A stretch of DNA of 64,000 nucleotides from an uncultured Clostridia bacterium (GCA_947631195.1 CANRKK010000005.1:32958-96957), one strand, 5' to 3'; shown: positions 33,015 to 41,019, counted from the first letter of the stretch. The notes: generated by a model not told the origin, from the letters alone. A program made the numbers and translations.

Positions 33015-33291
33015 GGTATGACGATTAAGGAGTCATGCAAATATTGGGCGGCGCACCGCCGCATTATTGATTGAGTTAAAAGCTCAAATTTTATAAGTTG
33101 ATTACTTTATAATCCAAGCCGGAAGGCGTCACTTGTGAAACGGTCAATAAGAGTAGTAAAAGTATTTGCTATATAAACTCTGCAAAAAGTCCAAACCACG
33201 AAAAAAGTGCATTAAAGCGGGGATATTCCCCAACCAACGCAGTTTTAGACGACCTTTCGGGGTCGTTTATTTTTACATTGAGGGCGTACAA
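33015..33291 (+). promoter_or_regulatory. structured leader with terminator: candidate attenuator or riboswitch of the polyamine operon
   Basis: The untranslated leader contains successive inverted repeats: ATGAC/GTCAT (about 33019-33041), GGCGG/CCGCC (about 33051-33064), TTGAG/CTCAA, TTATAA/TTATAA, and GGGGA/TCCCC (about 33217-33229). It ends with an intrinsic terminator (33246-33274) 18 nt before the speA start. Two short frames are present: ATG 33034 (11 residues, behind AAGGAG) and GTG 33135 (13 residues, MKRSIRVVKVFAI, behind GGAAGG). I see no T-box AGGGUGGNACCGCG, lysine-riboswitch or SAM-box core. A gene-specific attenuation mechanism is therefore likely, but the ligand is unknown. Confidence 0.65.
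33246..33274 (+). terminator. intrinsic terminator inside the polyamine leader
   Basis: A 9-bp stem including one G-U pair (33246-33254 with 33261-33269), a 6-nt loop and then TTTTT, placed after a long leader and before the first coding sequence. Confidence 0.85.
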
Positions 33292-34734
33292 ATGTCAGAT
33301 CAAACCAAAGCTCCCCTCTTTGAGGCGCTCGAACGCTTCAGAAAACAGCGCGTAGTTCCTTTCGACGTTCCCGGTCACAAGCGCGGCAGGGGCAATCCCG
33401 AGCTTGTGCAGCTTTTGGGCGAAAAGTGCGTGGGGATAGACGTCAATTCGATGAAACCGCTGGACGATTTGTGCCATCCGTCGTCCGTCATACGCGAGGC
33501 CGAAAATTTAGCGGCCGAGGCGTTCGGCGCGGCGCACTCCTTTTTTATGGTGGGCGGCACAACTTCGGCCGTGCAGAGCATGATTTTTTCGGTCTGCAAA
33601 GAGGGGGACAAAATTATTATGCCCCGCAACGTCCACAAGAGCGCGATAAACGCGCTGGTGCTCTGCGGCGCAATCCCCGTGTACGTCAATCCCGAAGTGG
33701 ATAAAACGCTCGGCATTTCCCTCGGCATGGAGCCGTCCAAGCTCGAACAGGCTGTAATGGACAACCCCGACGCCACGGCGGTGCTTGTAAACAATCCCAC
33801 GTACTACGGCGTTTGTTCGGACATGCGCTCCATAGTAAAGATTGCCCACGCCCACGGAATGAAAGTCCTTGCGGACGAAGCGCACGGCACGCACTTTTCG
33901 TTTAACGACGAGCTGCCCGTGTCTGCCATGGCCGCAGGCGCCGACATGTCCGCGATATCCATGCACAAGTCGGGCGGCAGTCTCACGCAGAGCTCCATTT
34001 TGCTATTGAACGACACGGTAAACGCCGACTACGTGCGGCAGATAATAAATTTGACGCAGACGACAAGCGCAAGCTATCTTCTTTTGTCCAGCCTCGATAT
34101 CACCCGCCGCAACCTCGCCATGCACGGCAGGGAAGCCTTTAAAAAAGTTATGGACATGGCAAGCTATGCCCGCAGCGAAATAAACGCTATCGGGGACTAC
34201 TATGCCTACGGCAGGGAACTTATCAACGGCGCGTCGGTCTATGACTTCGATGTGACAAAACTTGCGGTAAACACGCGCAATCTCGGTCTGGCGGGGATAG
34301 AGGTCTACGACATTCTCCGCGACGAATACGGCATACAGATAGAGTTCGGCGATATCTCAAACATACTTGCATATGTGTCCATAGGGGACAGGTTGCAGGA
34401 TATTGAGCGGCTCGTGGGCGCCCTCTACGACTTAAAGCGGCTGTTCAAGCGGGACAAGTCGGGCATGCCCTTTGCCGAATACATTGCGCCCAAGGTTGCC
34501 GTCCCGCCGAGAAAGGCGTTCTATTCCGAAAAGGTCTCCCTGCCGTGGAACGAGGCCGAAGGCAAGATCTGCACGGAGTTTGTAATGTGCTATCCGCCGG
34601 GTATTCCCGTTCTCGCCCCGGGCGAGCTTGTCACCAAGGACATAATACAGTACGTAAAATACGCAAAGGAAAAGGGCTGCAACATACAGGGCACCGAGGA
34701 CTTTGCGGTAGAAAAAATAAACGTGCTCCGCTGA
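33292..34734 (+). CDS. speA: arginine decarboxylase (fold-type I, Orn/Lys/Arg family)
   Basis: 480 residues, the short Bacillus SpeA-like form without an N-terminal receiver domain. Markers: FDVPGHKRGRG at the N-terminus, the ADEAHGTHF motif with the PLP-binding Asp195 and His198, and the PLP lysine Lys226 in SMHKSGGSLTQSS. The family includes arginine, lysine and ornithine decarboxylases; arginine is favoured here because agmatine deiminase and N-carbamoylputrescine amidase, which turn agmatine into putrescine, are in the same operon. The frame stays open upstream but only through the leader terminator, so ATG 33292 (GAGGG site) is used. Confidence 0.9.
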   Translation: MSDQTKAPLFEALERFRKQRVVPFDVPGHKRGRGNPELVQLLGEKCVGIDVNSMKPLDDLCHPSSVIREAENLAAEAFGAAHSFFMVGGTTSAVQSMIFSVCKEGDKIIMPRNVHKSAINALVLCGAIPVYVNPEVDKTLGISLGMEPSKLEQAVMDNPDATAVLVNNPTYYGVCSDMRSIVKIAHAHGMKVLADEAHGTHFSFNDELPVSAMAAGADMSAISMHKSGGSLTQSSILLLNDTVNADYVRQIINLTQTTSASYLLLSSLDITRRNLAMHGREAFKKVMDMASYARSEINAIGDYYAYGRELINGASVYDFDVTKLAVNTRNLGLAGIEVYDILRDEYGIQIEFGDISNILAYVSIGDRLQDIERLVGALYDLKRLFKRDKSGMPFAEYIAPKVAVPPRKAFYSEKVSLPWNEAEGKICTEFVMCYPPGIPVLAPGELVTKDIIQYVKYAKEKGCNIQGTEDFAVEKINVLR

Positions 34735-34762
34735 GGGGCGGGGTTTGCAGGAGAACAAATTT

Positions 34763-35623
34763 ATGGAAATGTGGTTTTCGGACATTCACACGCCCAACAT
34801 AAAGCTCAATATCCGCGTAAAAAAGCAGCTTTTTTCCGAGCGTAGCGATATTCAGCAGGTCGACGTTTTCGACAGCGACGATCTGGGTAAATTTATCTCT
34901 TTGGACGGGGAAGTGGTCTTTTCCGAAGCGGACGAATTTATCTACGACGAGATGGTTGCGCACGTCCCCATGGCGGTTCATCCCCACGTCAGAAACGTGC
35001 TTGTCATAGGCGGCGGCGACGGCGGCGTTGCCAAGGAACTCTGCCGCTACAAGGAGATCGAGCGCATCGACGTCGTGGAGGAGGACGAGATGTTCGTGTA
35101 CGTCTCCAAAAAGTTCTTCCCCGAAACCGCCGAGGGTCTGAACGACCCCCGCGTAAATCTGTTCATACAGGACGGCTTAAAGTTTATCCGCGGCAAGGAG
35201 GGGGAGTACGACCTGATTATAAACGACTCCACCGACCCGTTCGGCCCCACCGAGGGGCTGTTCACCAAGGAATTTTACGGCAGCTGCTACAAGGCGCTGA
35301 ACGACGAGGGCATAATGGTGTACCAGCACGGCAGCCCGTTCTACGACGAGGACGAGGCCGAGTGCCGCAAGATGCACCGCAAAGTGTTCAAGTGTTTCCC
35401 CATATCGAGGGTGTATCAGGCGCACATTCCCACCTGTTCGTCGGGCTATTGGCTGTTCGGCTTTGCAAGCAAAAAGTATCACCCCTTAAAGGATTTTGAC
35501 GCGGCCAAGTGGAAGGCGCGGAATATCCCCACGCAGTACTACACGCCGAATTTGCACACGGGCGCTTTTATGCTCCCTAAGTATGTTGAAGATATATTGA
35601 TCCAAGCGGAGGAAGAAAAATGA
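34763..35623 (+). CDS. speE: spermidine synthase-like aminopropyltransferase
   Basis: 286 residues from ATG 34763, behind CAGGAG; an in-frame TTG 18 nt upstream overlaps that site and is rejected. A small N-terminal beta domain (about residues 1-55) precedes the Rossmann fold with VLVIGGGDGGVAKEL, the acidic VVEEDEMF binding the adenosine ribose, and the catalytic NDSTDPFGPTEGLF loop. The enzyme moves an aminopropyl group from decarboxylated S-adenosylmethionine to putrescine. No speD (AdoMet decarboxylase) gene is in this window. The gene lies between speA and the carboxyspermidine genes and overlaps the latter by 4 nt. Confidence 0.92.
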   Translation: MEMWFSDIHTPNIKLNIRVKKQLFSERSDIQQVDVFDSDDLGKFISLDGEVVFSEADEFIYDEMVAHVPMAVHPHVRNVLVIGGGDGGVAKELCRYKEIERIDVVEEDEMFVYVSKKFFPETAEGLNDPRVNLFIQDGLKFIRGKEGEYDLIINDSTDPFGPTEGLFTKEFYGSCYKALNDEGIMVYQHGSPFYDEDEAECRKMHRKVFKCFPISRVYQAHIPTCSSGYWLFGFASKKYHPLKDFDAAKWKARNIPTQYYTPNLHTGAFMLPKYVEDILIQAEEEK

Positions 35624-36876
35624 AAATTATGATAATCGGCTGCGGCGGAGTGGCTCAGGTTGCAATAAAAAAGTGCTGTCAGGCGGACGACGTGTTCACC
35701 GAAATTCTGATCGCCAGCCGCACGAAGAGCAAGTGCGACAAAGTTGCCGCGGAGATGAAAGACAAAACCAAGGCCAAAATCACCACGGCGCAGGTAAACG
35801 CCGACAACGTGGACGAATTGACGGCCCTTATCAACGCTTTCAAACCCGCCGCCGTGTTGAACGTAGCGCTTCCCTATCAGGATTTGACCGTAATGGAGGC
35901 CTGCCTTAAAACGGGCGCGCACTATATCGACACCGCCAACTACGAGTGCGAAAACACCGAAGACCCAGGGTGGCGCAAAATTTACGAAAAGCGTGTAGCG
36001 GAAAAGGGATTTACGGCATACTTCGACTATTCGTGGCAGTGGGCATATCACCAAAAGTTCAAAAAGGCGGGCCTCTGCGCCCTTTTGGGCACGGGCTTCG
36101 ACCCGGGCGTCACGCAAGTTTTTTGCGCATATGCACAAAAACATTACTTTGATACAATTGAAACCATAGACATTCTCGACTGCAACGGCGGCGACCACGG
36201 CTATGCCTTTGCAACCAATTTCAATCCCGAAATAAACCTCCGCGAAGTCTCCGCCAACGGCTCCTATTGGGAGAACGGCAAGTGGATAGAGACAAAGCCG
36301 CTTGAAATAAAGAGGGAGTACAACTTTGACGGCGTCGGCAAAAAGGACATGTATCTTCTCCACCACGAGGAGATCGAAAGTCTTGCCAAAAATATAAAGG
36401 GAGTAAAGCGCATACGCTTTTTTATGACATTCGGCCAAAGCTACATCCGGCACATGAACTGCCTGCAAGACGTGGGCATGCTCTCCACGACGCCCGTCAT
36501 GTACGAGGGCAAAGAGATAGTCCCCATCCAGTTTTTAAAGGCGCTTTTGCCCGACCCCGCAACTTTAGGCGCGCGCACCAAGGGCAAGACGAATATCGGC
36601 TGCATCTTCACGGGCTATAAAGGCGGCGTCAAAAAATCTATATATATCTACAATATCTGCGACCACGAGGCCTGCTACAGGGAAGTGGGCTCGCAGGCGA
36701 TATCCTACACCACTGGCGTGCCCGCAATGATAGGCGCAATGCTCGTCGTAAAGGGCGTCTGGAATAAGCCCGGCGTATATAACGCAGAGGAATTCGACCC
36801 CGACCCCTATATGGAGGCTCTCAACAAGTACGGGCTGCCTTGGAAGGTTGAGGAGAACCCCGTTTTAGTCGACTGA
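35620..36876 (+). CDS. carboxy(nor)spermidine dehydrogenase
   Basis: 418 residues of the saccharopine-dehydrogenase-like family. N-terminal Rossmann motif MIIGCGGVAQVAIKKC, then LIASRTKSKCDKVA, a central VLNVALPYQDLTVMEACLKTG and HYIDTANYE, then the substrate region GTGFDPGVTQVFCAYAQK. This group reductively condenses putrescine with aspartate semialdehyde to give carboxyspermidine (or diaminopropane to give carboxynorspermidine) using NADPH. The match to carboxynorspermidine synthase rather than saccharopine dehydrogenase rests on the neighbouring nspC and speA. The stop/start overlap with speE and the 1-nt gap to nspC show tight coupling. Confidence 0.92.
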   Translation: MKIMIIGCGGVAQVAIKKCCQADDVFTEILIASRTKSKCDKVAAEMKDKTKAKITTAQVNADNVDELTALINAFKPAAVLNVALPYQDLTVMEACLKTGAHYIDTANYECENTEDPGWRKIYEKRVAEKGFTAYFDYSWQWAYHQKFKKAGLCALLGTGFDPGVTQVFCAYAQKHYFDTIETIDILDCNGGDHGYAFATNFNPEINLREVSANGSYWENGKWIETKPLEIKREYNFDGVGKKDMYLLHHEEIESLAKNIKGVKRIRFFMTFGQSYIRHMNCLQDVGMLSTTPVMYEGKEIVPIQFLKALLPDPATLGARTKGKTNIGCIFTGYKGGVKKSIYIYNICDHEACYREVGSQAISYTTGVPAMIGAMLVVKGVWNKPGVYNAEEFDPDPYMEALNKYGLPWKVEENPVLVD

Positions 36877-36877
36877 T

Positions 36878-37990
36878 ATGAAATTTTACGGGCTGCCCAC
36901 TCCCGTCTACGTCATAGACGAGGACAAACTCACTGAAAATCTTGAAATTCTTGCAGGCGTACAGGCGCGCACGGGTTGCAAAATCCTGCTCGCCCAAAAG
37001 GCCTTTTCCTGCTATCATTTTTATCCGCTGATTTCAAAATATTTGTCGGGCTACACGTCGAGCGGACTGTTTGAGGCCCGCCTCGCCAGCGAGGAGGGGA
37101 GCGGCGAAAACCACGTATATTGCCCCGCCTATCTTGAAAGCGAGTTTTCGGAAATTGTAAAAATCTGTGACCACATAGTATTCAATTCGGCGGAGCAGGT
37201 AAAAAAATTCGCGCCGCTCGCAGGGGGCAGAAGTTTAGGTTTAAGGATAAATCCCGAATACTCCACGCAAGCCTCCGAAATTTACGACCCCTGCGCAAAA
37301 TATTCCCGTTTGGGAGTCACAAAACAGAACTTTTGCGGGGACGTGTTGAGTTTTTTGGAAGGTTTCCACATTCACACACTCTGCGAACAGGGGGCGGAGG
37401 ACTTGGTTTCCACCGTCCGCGCCTTCGAAAAAAGTTTCGGCGGATATTTCAAAAATTTAAAGTGGCTCAACCTCGGCGGCGGCCACCACATAACCAAAGC
37501 GGGCTATAACATTCCCCTTTTGGAGAGCGAAATCAAGCGCCTCTCCGATAAATACGGCGTGCAGATCTACCTCGAACCGGGCGAAGCCGTCGCCCTGAAC
37601 GCGGGCTATTTATACACAAAGGTATTGGAGATAGTGCGCAACGGAATGGATATAGCAATTTTGGACAGCTCGGCCGAGTGTCACATGCCAGACGTTCTGG
37701 AAATGCCCTACCGCCCGCCCCTTAAAGACAGCGGCAACGCGGGCGAAAAGAAATATACTTACAGGCTGTCCTCGCGCACCTGCCTTGCAGGCGACGTTAT
37801 CGGCGACTATTCCTTTGACGAACCCTTAAAATGCGGGGACGTGTTGAGTTTTTCGGATATGGCAATTTATACAATGGTAAAAAACAACACATTCAACGGC
37901 ATGCCGCTGCCCGCAATCGCCAAAGTCAAGGGCGGCGAATATACCCTTTTAAAGACCTTTTCCTACGCCGATTTCAAATCGAGATTATGA
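36878..37990 (+). CDS. nspC: carboxy(nor)spermidine decarboxylase
   Basis: 370 residues of the fold-type III (alanine-racemase-like) decarboxylases. PLP Lys41 is in KILLAQKAF; GLRINPEYSTQ, FHIHTLCEQ, LNLGGGHHITKAGYN, YLEPGEAVALNAG and the C-terminal SSAECHMPDVLEMPYRP (substrate acid and thiol) with TCLAGDVIGDYSF are all diagnostic. It decarboxylates carboxyspermidine to spermidine. The start overlaps nothing but lies 1 nt after the dehydrogenase stop; the stop overlaps the aguA start by 4 nt. Confidence 0.95.
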   Translation: MKFYGLPTPVYVIDEDKLTENLEILAGVQARTGCKILLAQKAFSCYHFYPLISKYLSGYTSSGLFEARLASEEGSGENHVYCPAYLESEFSEIVKICDHIVFNSAEQVKKFAPLAGGRSLGLRINPEYSTQASEIYDPCAKYSRLGVTKQNFCGDVLSFLEGFHIHTLCEQGAEDLVSTVRAFEKSFGGYFKNLKWLNLGGGHHITKAGYNIPLLESEIKRLSDKYGVQIYLEPGEAVALNAGYLYTKVLEIVRNGMDIAILDSSAECHMPDVLEMPYRPPLKDSGNAGEKKYTYRLSSRTCLAGDVIGDYSFDEPLKCGDVLSFSDMAIYTMVKNNTFNGMPLPAIAKVKGGEYTLLKTFSYADFKSRL

Positions 37991-39042
37991 AAAATTTGTA
38001 TATGCCCGCCGAGTGGGAACCCCACCTCGGCACGATAATGATCTGGCCCGAACGGACGGGCAGCTGGCCATATGGCGCGAAGTACGCCCGCCCCGTGTTT
38101 GCCGGGATAATAAAGCACATTTCCGCGGCCGAAAAGGTGTATTTGGCCGTGTCCAAAGAGGGAGAACTCTCCGCCCGTGAACTGCTTAAAGAGGAAATAT
38201 CCTCAAACCGTGTTGAGTTATTCAACATAAAGACGGACGATTGCTGGGCGCGCGACATGGCGCCCACGTTCATAAAGGAAAACGGTAAAACGGTCGGCAT
38301 AGACTGGGCTTTCAACGCATGGGGCGGCGAATATAACGGCCTGTATAAATATTGGCAAAACGACGACGCGTTTGCGGCAGAAATCATAAAAAAACTCAAT
38401 ACAGGTTACAAAAACGCTCACCCCTTTGTGTTGGAGGGCGGCTCGATACATTCCAACGGCTCGGGCATAATTCTCACCACGGAGGAGTGCCTTTTGAGCA
38501 AGGGCCGCAATCCCGCGCTCTCCAAGGAGCAAATCGAACTTAAATTAAAGGAATATCTCGGCGCCGAACAAGTGATTTGGCTTAAGCGCGGCGTCGTCGG
38601 CGACGAAACGGACGGCCACGCGGACAATATCTGCGCCTTTGCCTCGCCCGATACCGTCCTTTTGGCATGGGACGAACGCGGCGAACAGGGCGAAATCTGC
38701 CGCGAAAATTATGATATATTGACAGGCAGCGGCTTAAAAGTCATAAAACTCCCCCTGCCGCAAAAGCCCGTAACCATAACTCAGTTCGATTTGGACGGCT
38801 TTGTGTTCGAGGAGGGCGAGGATACCCGTGAAGCAGGCGAAAAGCTCGCCGCCTCGTACGTGAATTTTTATATCTGCAACGCGGGCGTGCTCGTGCCGCA
38901 ATTCGGCGATATAAACGATAACCCCGCCCTGAAAATTTTGCAAAATGCCTTTCCGTCAAAAAAAATTATCCCCGTTCCCGCCCGCGAACTGATAGTCGGC
39001 GGCGGCAACGTACATTGTTTAACACAACAAATAATAAAGTGA
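37987..39042 (+). CDS. aguA: agmatine deiminase
   Basis: 351 residues. N-terminal MPAEWEPHLGTIMIWPER, DDCWARDMAPTF, INDNPALKIL and the C-terminal nucleophile Cys344 in VGGGNVHCLTQQ mark the guanidino-modifying-enzyme fold specific for agmatine (not arginine). It hydrolyses agmatine to N-carbamoylputrescine and ammonia. The frame extends upstream within nspC; ATG 37987, overlapping the nspC stop, agrees with family length. Confidence 0.96.
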   Translation: MKNLYMPAEWEPHLGTIMIWPERTGSWPYGAKYARPVFAGIIKHISAAEKVYLAVSKEGELSARELLKEEISSNRVELFNIKTDDCWARDMAPTFIKENGKTVGIDWAFNAWGGEYNGLYKYWQNDDAFAAEIIKKLNTGYKNAHPFVLEGGSIHSNGSGIILTTEECLLSKGRNPALSKEQIELKLKEYLGAEQVIWLKRGVVGDETDGHADNICAFASPDTVLLAWDERGEQGEICRENYDILTGSGLKVIKLPLPQKPVTITQFDLDGFVFEEGEDTREAGEKLAASYVNFYICNAGVLVPQFGDINDNPALKILQNAFPSKKIIPVPARELIVGGGNVHCLTQQIIK

Positions 39043-39054
39043 TAAGGTGATAAA

Positions 39055-39930
39055 ATGCGCAACGTAAAAATAGCCGCAATCCAGATGCGGTGCGTGCCCT
39101 CACGCGAACAAAACATTCAAAACGCCCTCGACCTTGCCACGGAGGCCGCCGAGGAGGGGGCAAATATCGTATTGCTCCCCGAACTTTTCGAACGTCAATA
39201 TTTTTGTCAGGAGCGCAACTATAACTACTATTCCTATGCCGAAGAGCCCCGCGCAAACGCCGCTATAAGGGCCTTTATGGAATTTTCCGAACAGTATAAA
39301 ACGGTGGTGCCCGTAAGTTTTTACGAAAGATGCGGCAACCTCCTGTTCAATTCGGTCGAGGTGATAGACTGCGGCAAACTGAAGGGCATATACCGCAAAA
39401 CGCATATCCCCGACGACCATTTTTATCAGGAAAAATTCTATTTCACCCCGGGCGATACGGGCTTCAAAACATTTAAAACGACCTACGGCACGATAGGCGT
39501 GGGCATCTGCTGGGACCAATGGTTCCCCGAAACGGCCCGCGCGCTCGCTCTCAACGGCGCGGAAATTCTGCTTTTCCCCACGGCAATCGGCTCCGAACCC
39601 ATCTTGGGCACGGACAGCTCGGCGCACTGGCGGCGGGTGATGTGCGGGCACGCCGCCGCAAACCTGATGCCCGTGGCCGCCGCAAACCGCATAGGCAGGG
39701 AGGAGGTCGCCCCGTCGGAAGCCAACGGCAACCAAAGCTCCGCGCTCACGTTCTACGGCTCGTCGTTCATAACCGACGGCACGGGCGCGATATTGTCCTC
39801 CCTCGGCAAGGATGAGGAGGGCGCAATCTTTGCCGAATTCGACTTGGACGAACTTTCAAAACACCGCCTCGAGTGGGGGCTTTTCCGCGACCGCCGCCCC
39901 CTCGTGTATAAGGACATAGCCAAAAAGTAA
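39055..39930 (+). CDS. aguB: N-carbamoylputrescine amidase
   Basis: 291 residues of the nitrilase superfamily. The catalytic Glu43 (LLPELFERQYFCQ), Lys115 (GIYRKTHIPDD) and Cys152 (GVGICWDQWFPE) triad is complete. The family converts N-carbamoylputrescine to putrescine, CO2 and ammonia. It follows aguA with a 12-nt gap and an AAGGTGA ribosome site and is the last gene of the operon. The order aguA-aguB closes the arginine-to-putrescine route begun by SpeA. Confidence 0.96.
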   Translation: MRNVKIAAIQMRCVPSREQNIQNALDLATEAAEEGANIVLLPELFERQYFCQERNYNYYSYAEEPRANAAIRAFMEFSEQYKTVVPVSFYERCGNLLFNSVEVIDCGKLKGIYRKTHIPDDHFYQEKFYFTPGDTGFKTFKTTYGTIGVGICWDQWFPETARALALNGAEILLFPTAIGSEPILGTDSSAHWRRVMCGHAAANLMPVAAANRIGREEVAPSEANGNQSSALTFYGSSFITDGTGAILSSLGKDEEGAIFAEFDLDELSKHRLEWGLFRDRRPLVYKDIAKK

Positions 39931-39940
39931 ATTTTCATAT

Positions 39941-40020
39941 TTTTTGGACGGACCGAGCGTTGCGGCCTCAACTTTCGTTATCCATTCATTCCGCTGAGCG
40001 CTACAAACCGTTTCAACAAA
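39941..40020 (+). repeat. dispersed repeat family B, copy 3
   Basis: Core GGACCGAGCGTTGCGGCCTC, then CGTTATCCATTCATTCCGCT, AGCGCTACAA and GTTTCAACAAA, matching copies at 18851 and 29010; followed by the hairpin at 40027. Confidence 0.85.
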
Positions 40021-40026
40021 GTTCAC

Positions 40027-40061
40027 AAAAAAGCAGACATTTGGCGATGTCTGCTTTTTTT
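40027..40061 (+). terminator. intrinsic terminator of the polyamine operon
   Basis: AAAAGCAGACAT and ATGTCTGCTTTTTTT form a 12-13-bp stem with a 6-nt loop and a T-run. Confidence 0.88.
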
Positions 40062-40070
40062 GCTCCCGCC

Positions 40071-40190
40071 AAGCGGATTATAAGCGTCGTTCTGCTGTGT
40101 TGCGCTGCGGCAACTTTCAGTTACGTACGTCTGTGTACGCTCCTTCAAGTTTTCCTCGCGCGCCTTGCATAACTCGCTTCTAACCGCTTG
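40071..40190. repeat. imperfect long palindrome (repeat C)
   Basis: AAGCGGATTATAAGCG (40071-40086) and CGCTTCTAACCGCTT (40175-40189) form an imperfect inverted repeat enclosing about 90 bp without a gene. Only one copy is in the window. Confidence 0.45.
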
Positions 40191-40236
40191 CTAACTTCGT
40201 AAATACGGCTCCCGCAACTTTAAAATAATAACCCCG

Positions 40237-40640
40237 CCCGTTAAGCCGTGTCATTCCTTCCCTCCCTGTCATTCTGAGTCGGGCGCAGCCCGACGAAGAA
40301 TCTGTCGCGTAGCGACCTTTAAAATAATACCCCGCCCATTACTCCGTGTCATTTCGCGCGAGGCGGCTTCGCTGCCCTGCCGAGGGTTCCCCAAAGGGGA
40401 AACGGCAGAGGGCGGAGCCCGAGAGTTCTCACACGGCGTAAGGACAACGCCGTGTTCGGTCCCCGTTCGCGCGGGACGTATGCGCTCACTCATCTCGCGC
40501 AGCAAAACAGCGCACTGTGCTGTTTTGAGAAGTCTGCGCTCGTCCCCCCGTGGGCTGCTTTTGGTGCGTTGGAACGCACACAAAGCCGTCGCTACGCTCG
40601 GGAGGGGTTGGATAACACGGAAACCCAAACGTCGCTTAGC
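40237..40640 (+). repeat. dispersed repeat family A, composite copy 3, with element D
   Basis: Begins TTAAGCCGTGTCATTCC, contains a half of the 19804 palindrome (GTCATTCTGAG...GACGAAGAATC, about 40267-40302), CTGCCGAGGGTTCCCC, and GCCGTGTTCGGTCCCC, then a module (about 40462-40545: GTTCGCGCGGGACGTATGCG ... CTGCGCTCGT) that recurs in reverse orientation at 61480-61600, and finally CCCCCGTGGGCTGCT. Together with repeat C this fills a 650-bp gap between aguB and the XRE gene with no recognisable gene. Confidence 0.8.
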
Positions 40641-40670
40641 GACAGATTCAAAACTCCATAATAATCCAAT

Positions 40671-40693
40671 GGCGGCAACTTTTGGTTGCCGCC
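40671..40693 (-). terminator. hairpin after XRE gene 2
   Basis: A perfect 9-bp stem (40671-40679 with 40685-40693), 5-nt loop; 15 nt beyond the XRE stop codon on the minus strand. Confidence 0.65.
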
Positions 40694-40708
40694 TTCGCTA
40701 TATTGTAA

Positions 40709-40921
40709 TTATTTTTCAAGTCCCAACAGATAATCTGCCGAAACGTCGAGATATTTGCAAATCAAATACAGTGTATCTATGCTCGGCACGCTTTTGCCCG
40801 ATTTATAGTCGGATATGCACTGTTTTGAAACATTCGCCGCCTTTGCAAGCTCTGTCTGCTTTACGTATGAATATCCCAAAACTTCGTTAAATCTCTCTGT
40901 GAACTTGGTAACCTTATCCAT
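40709..40921 (-). CDS. small XRE-family repressor, module 2
   Basis: 70 residues comprising a Cro/CI helix-turn-helix: VKQTELAKAANVSKQCISDYKSGKSVPSIDTLYLICKYLDVS, ending ADYLLGLEK. Same size and layout as the regulator at 16374 but with a different recognition helix (VSKQCISDYK vs ISQSTVSKYM). The start at 40921 has no ribosome site and lies 6 nt after TATAAT (40933-40928), again as a leaderless mRNA. It is divergent from a lipoprotein gene whose promoter carries matching palindromic half-sites. Confidence 0.87.
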   Translation of the reverse strand: MDKVTKFTERFNEVLGYSYVKQTELAKAANVSKQCISDYKSGKSVPSIDTLYLICKYLDVSADYLLGLEK

Positions 40922-40927
40922 ACAAAA

Positions 40928-40983
40928 ATTATATGCAAAAAGTACGTTATTACTTGACAAGTACGCTAATAACGTACTAAAAT
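40928..40983 (+). promoter_or_regulatory. divergent promoter with AGTACG operator half-sites
   Basis: Plus-strand TTGACA (40954-40959), 18-nt spacer, TAAAAT (40978-40983). AGTACGTTATT (40941-40951) is inverted as AATAACGTACT (40968-40978), flanking the -35 box and spacer; a third AGTACG lies at 40960-40965. The divergent TATAAT for the XRE gene is at 40933-40928. Confidence 0.8.
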
Positions 40984-41019
40984 ACAAATAGTAATATCTT
41001 TAACTAAGGAGGATAACAT

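Noticed and set aside
33166..33291. Extended N-terminus of the arginine decarboxylase starting at TTG 33166
   Set aside because: The extension is translated from the leader and terminator stem; it lacks a ribosome site and the family starts near MSDQTKAPLFEAL at 33292.
33015..33291. T-box, lysine, SAM or glycine riboswitch in the polyamine leader
   Set aside because: The conserved cores of these families are not recognisable by eye; only the terminator position is shared.
34745..34762. TTG start of speE at 34745
   Set aside because: CAGGAG lies inside it and points to ATG 34763.
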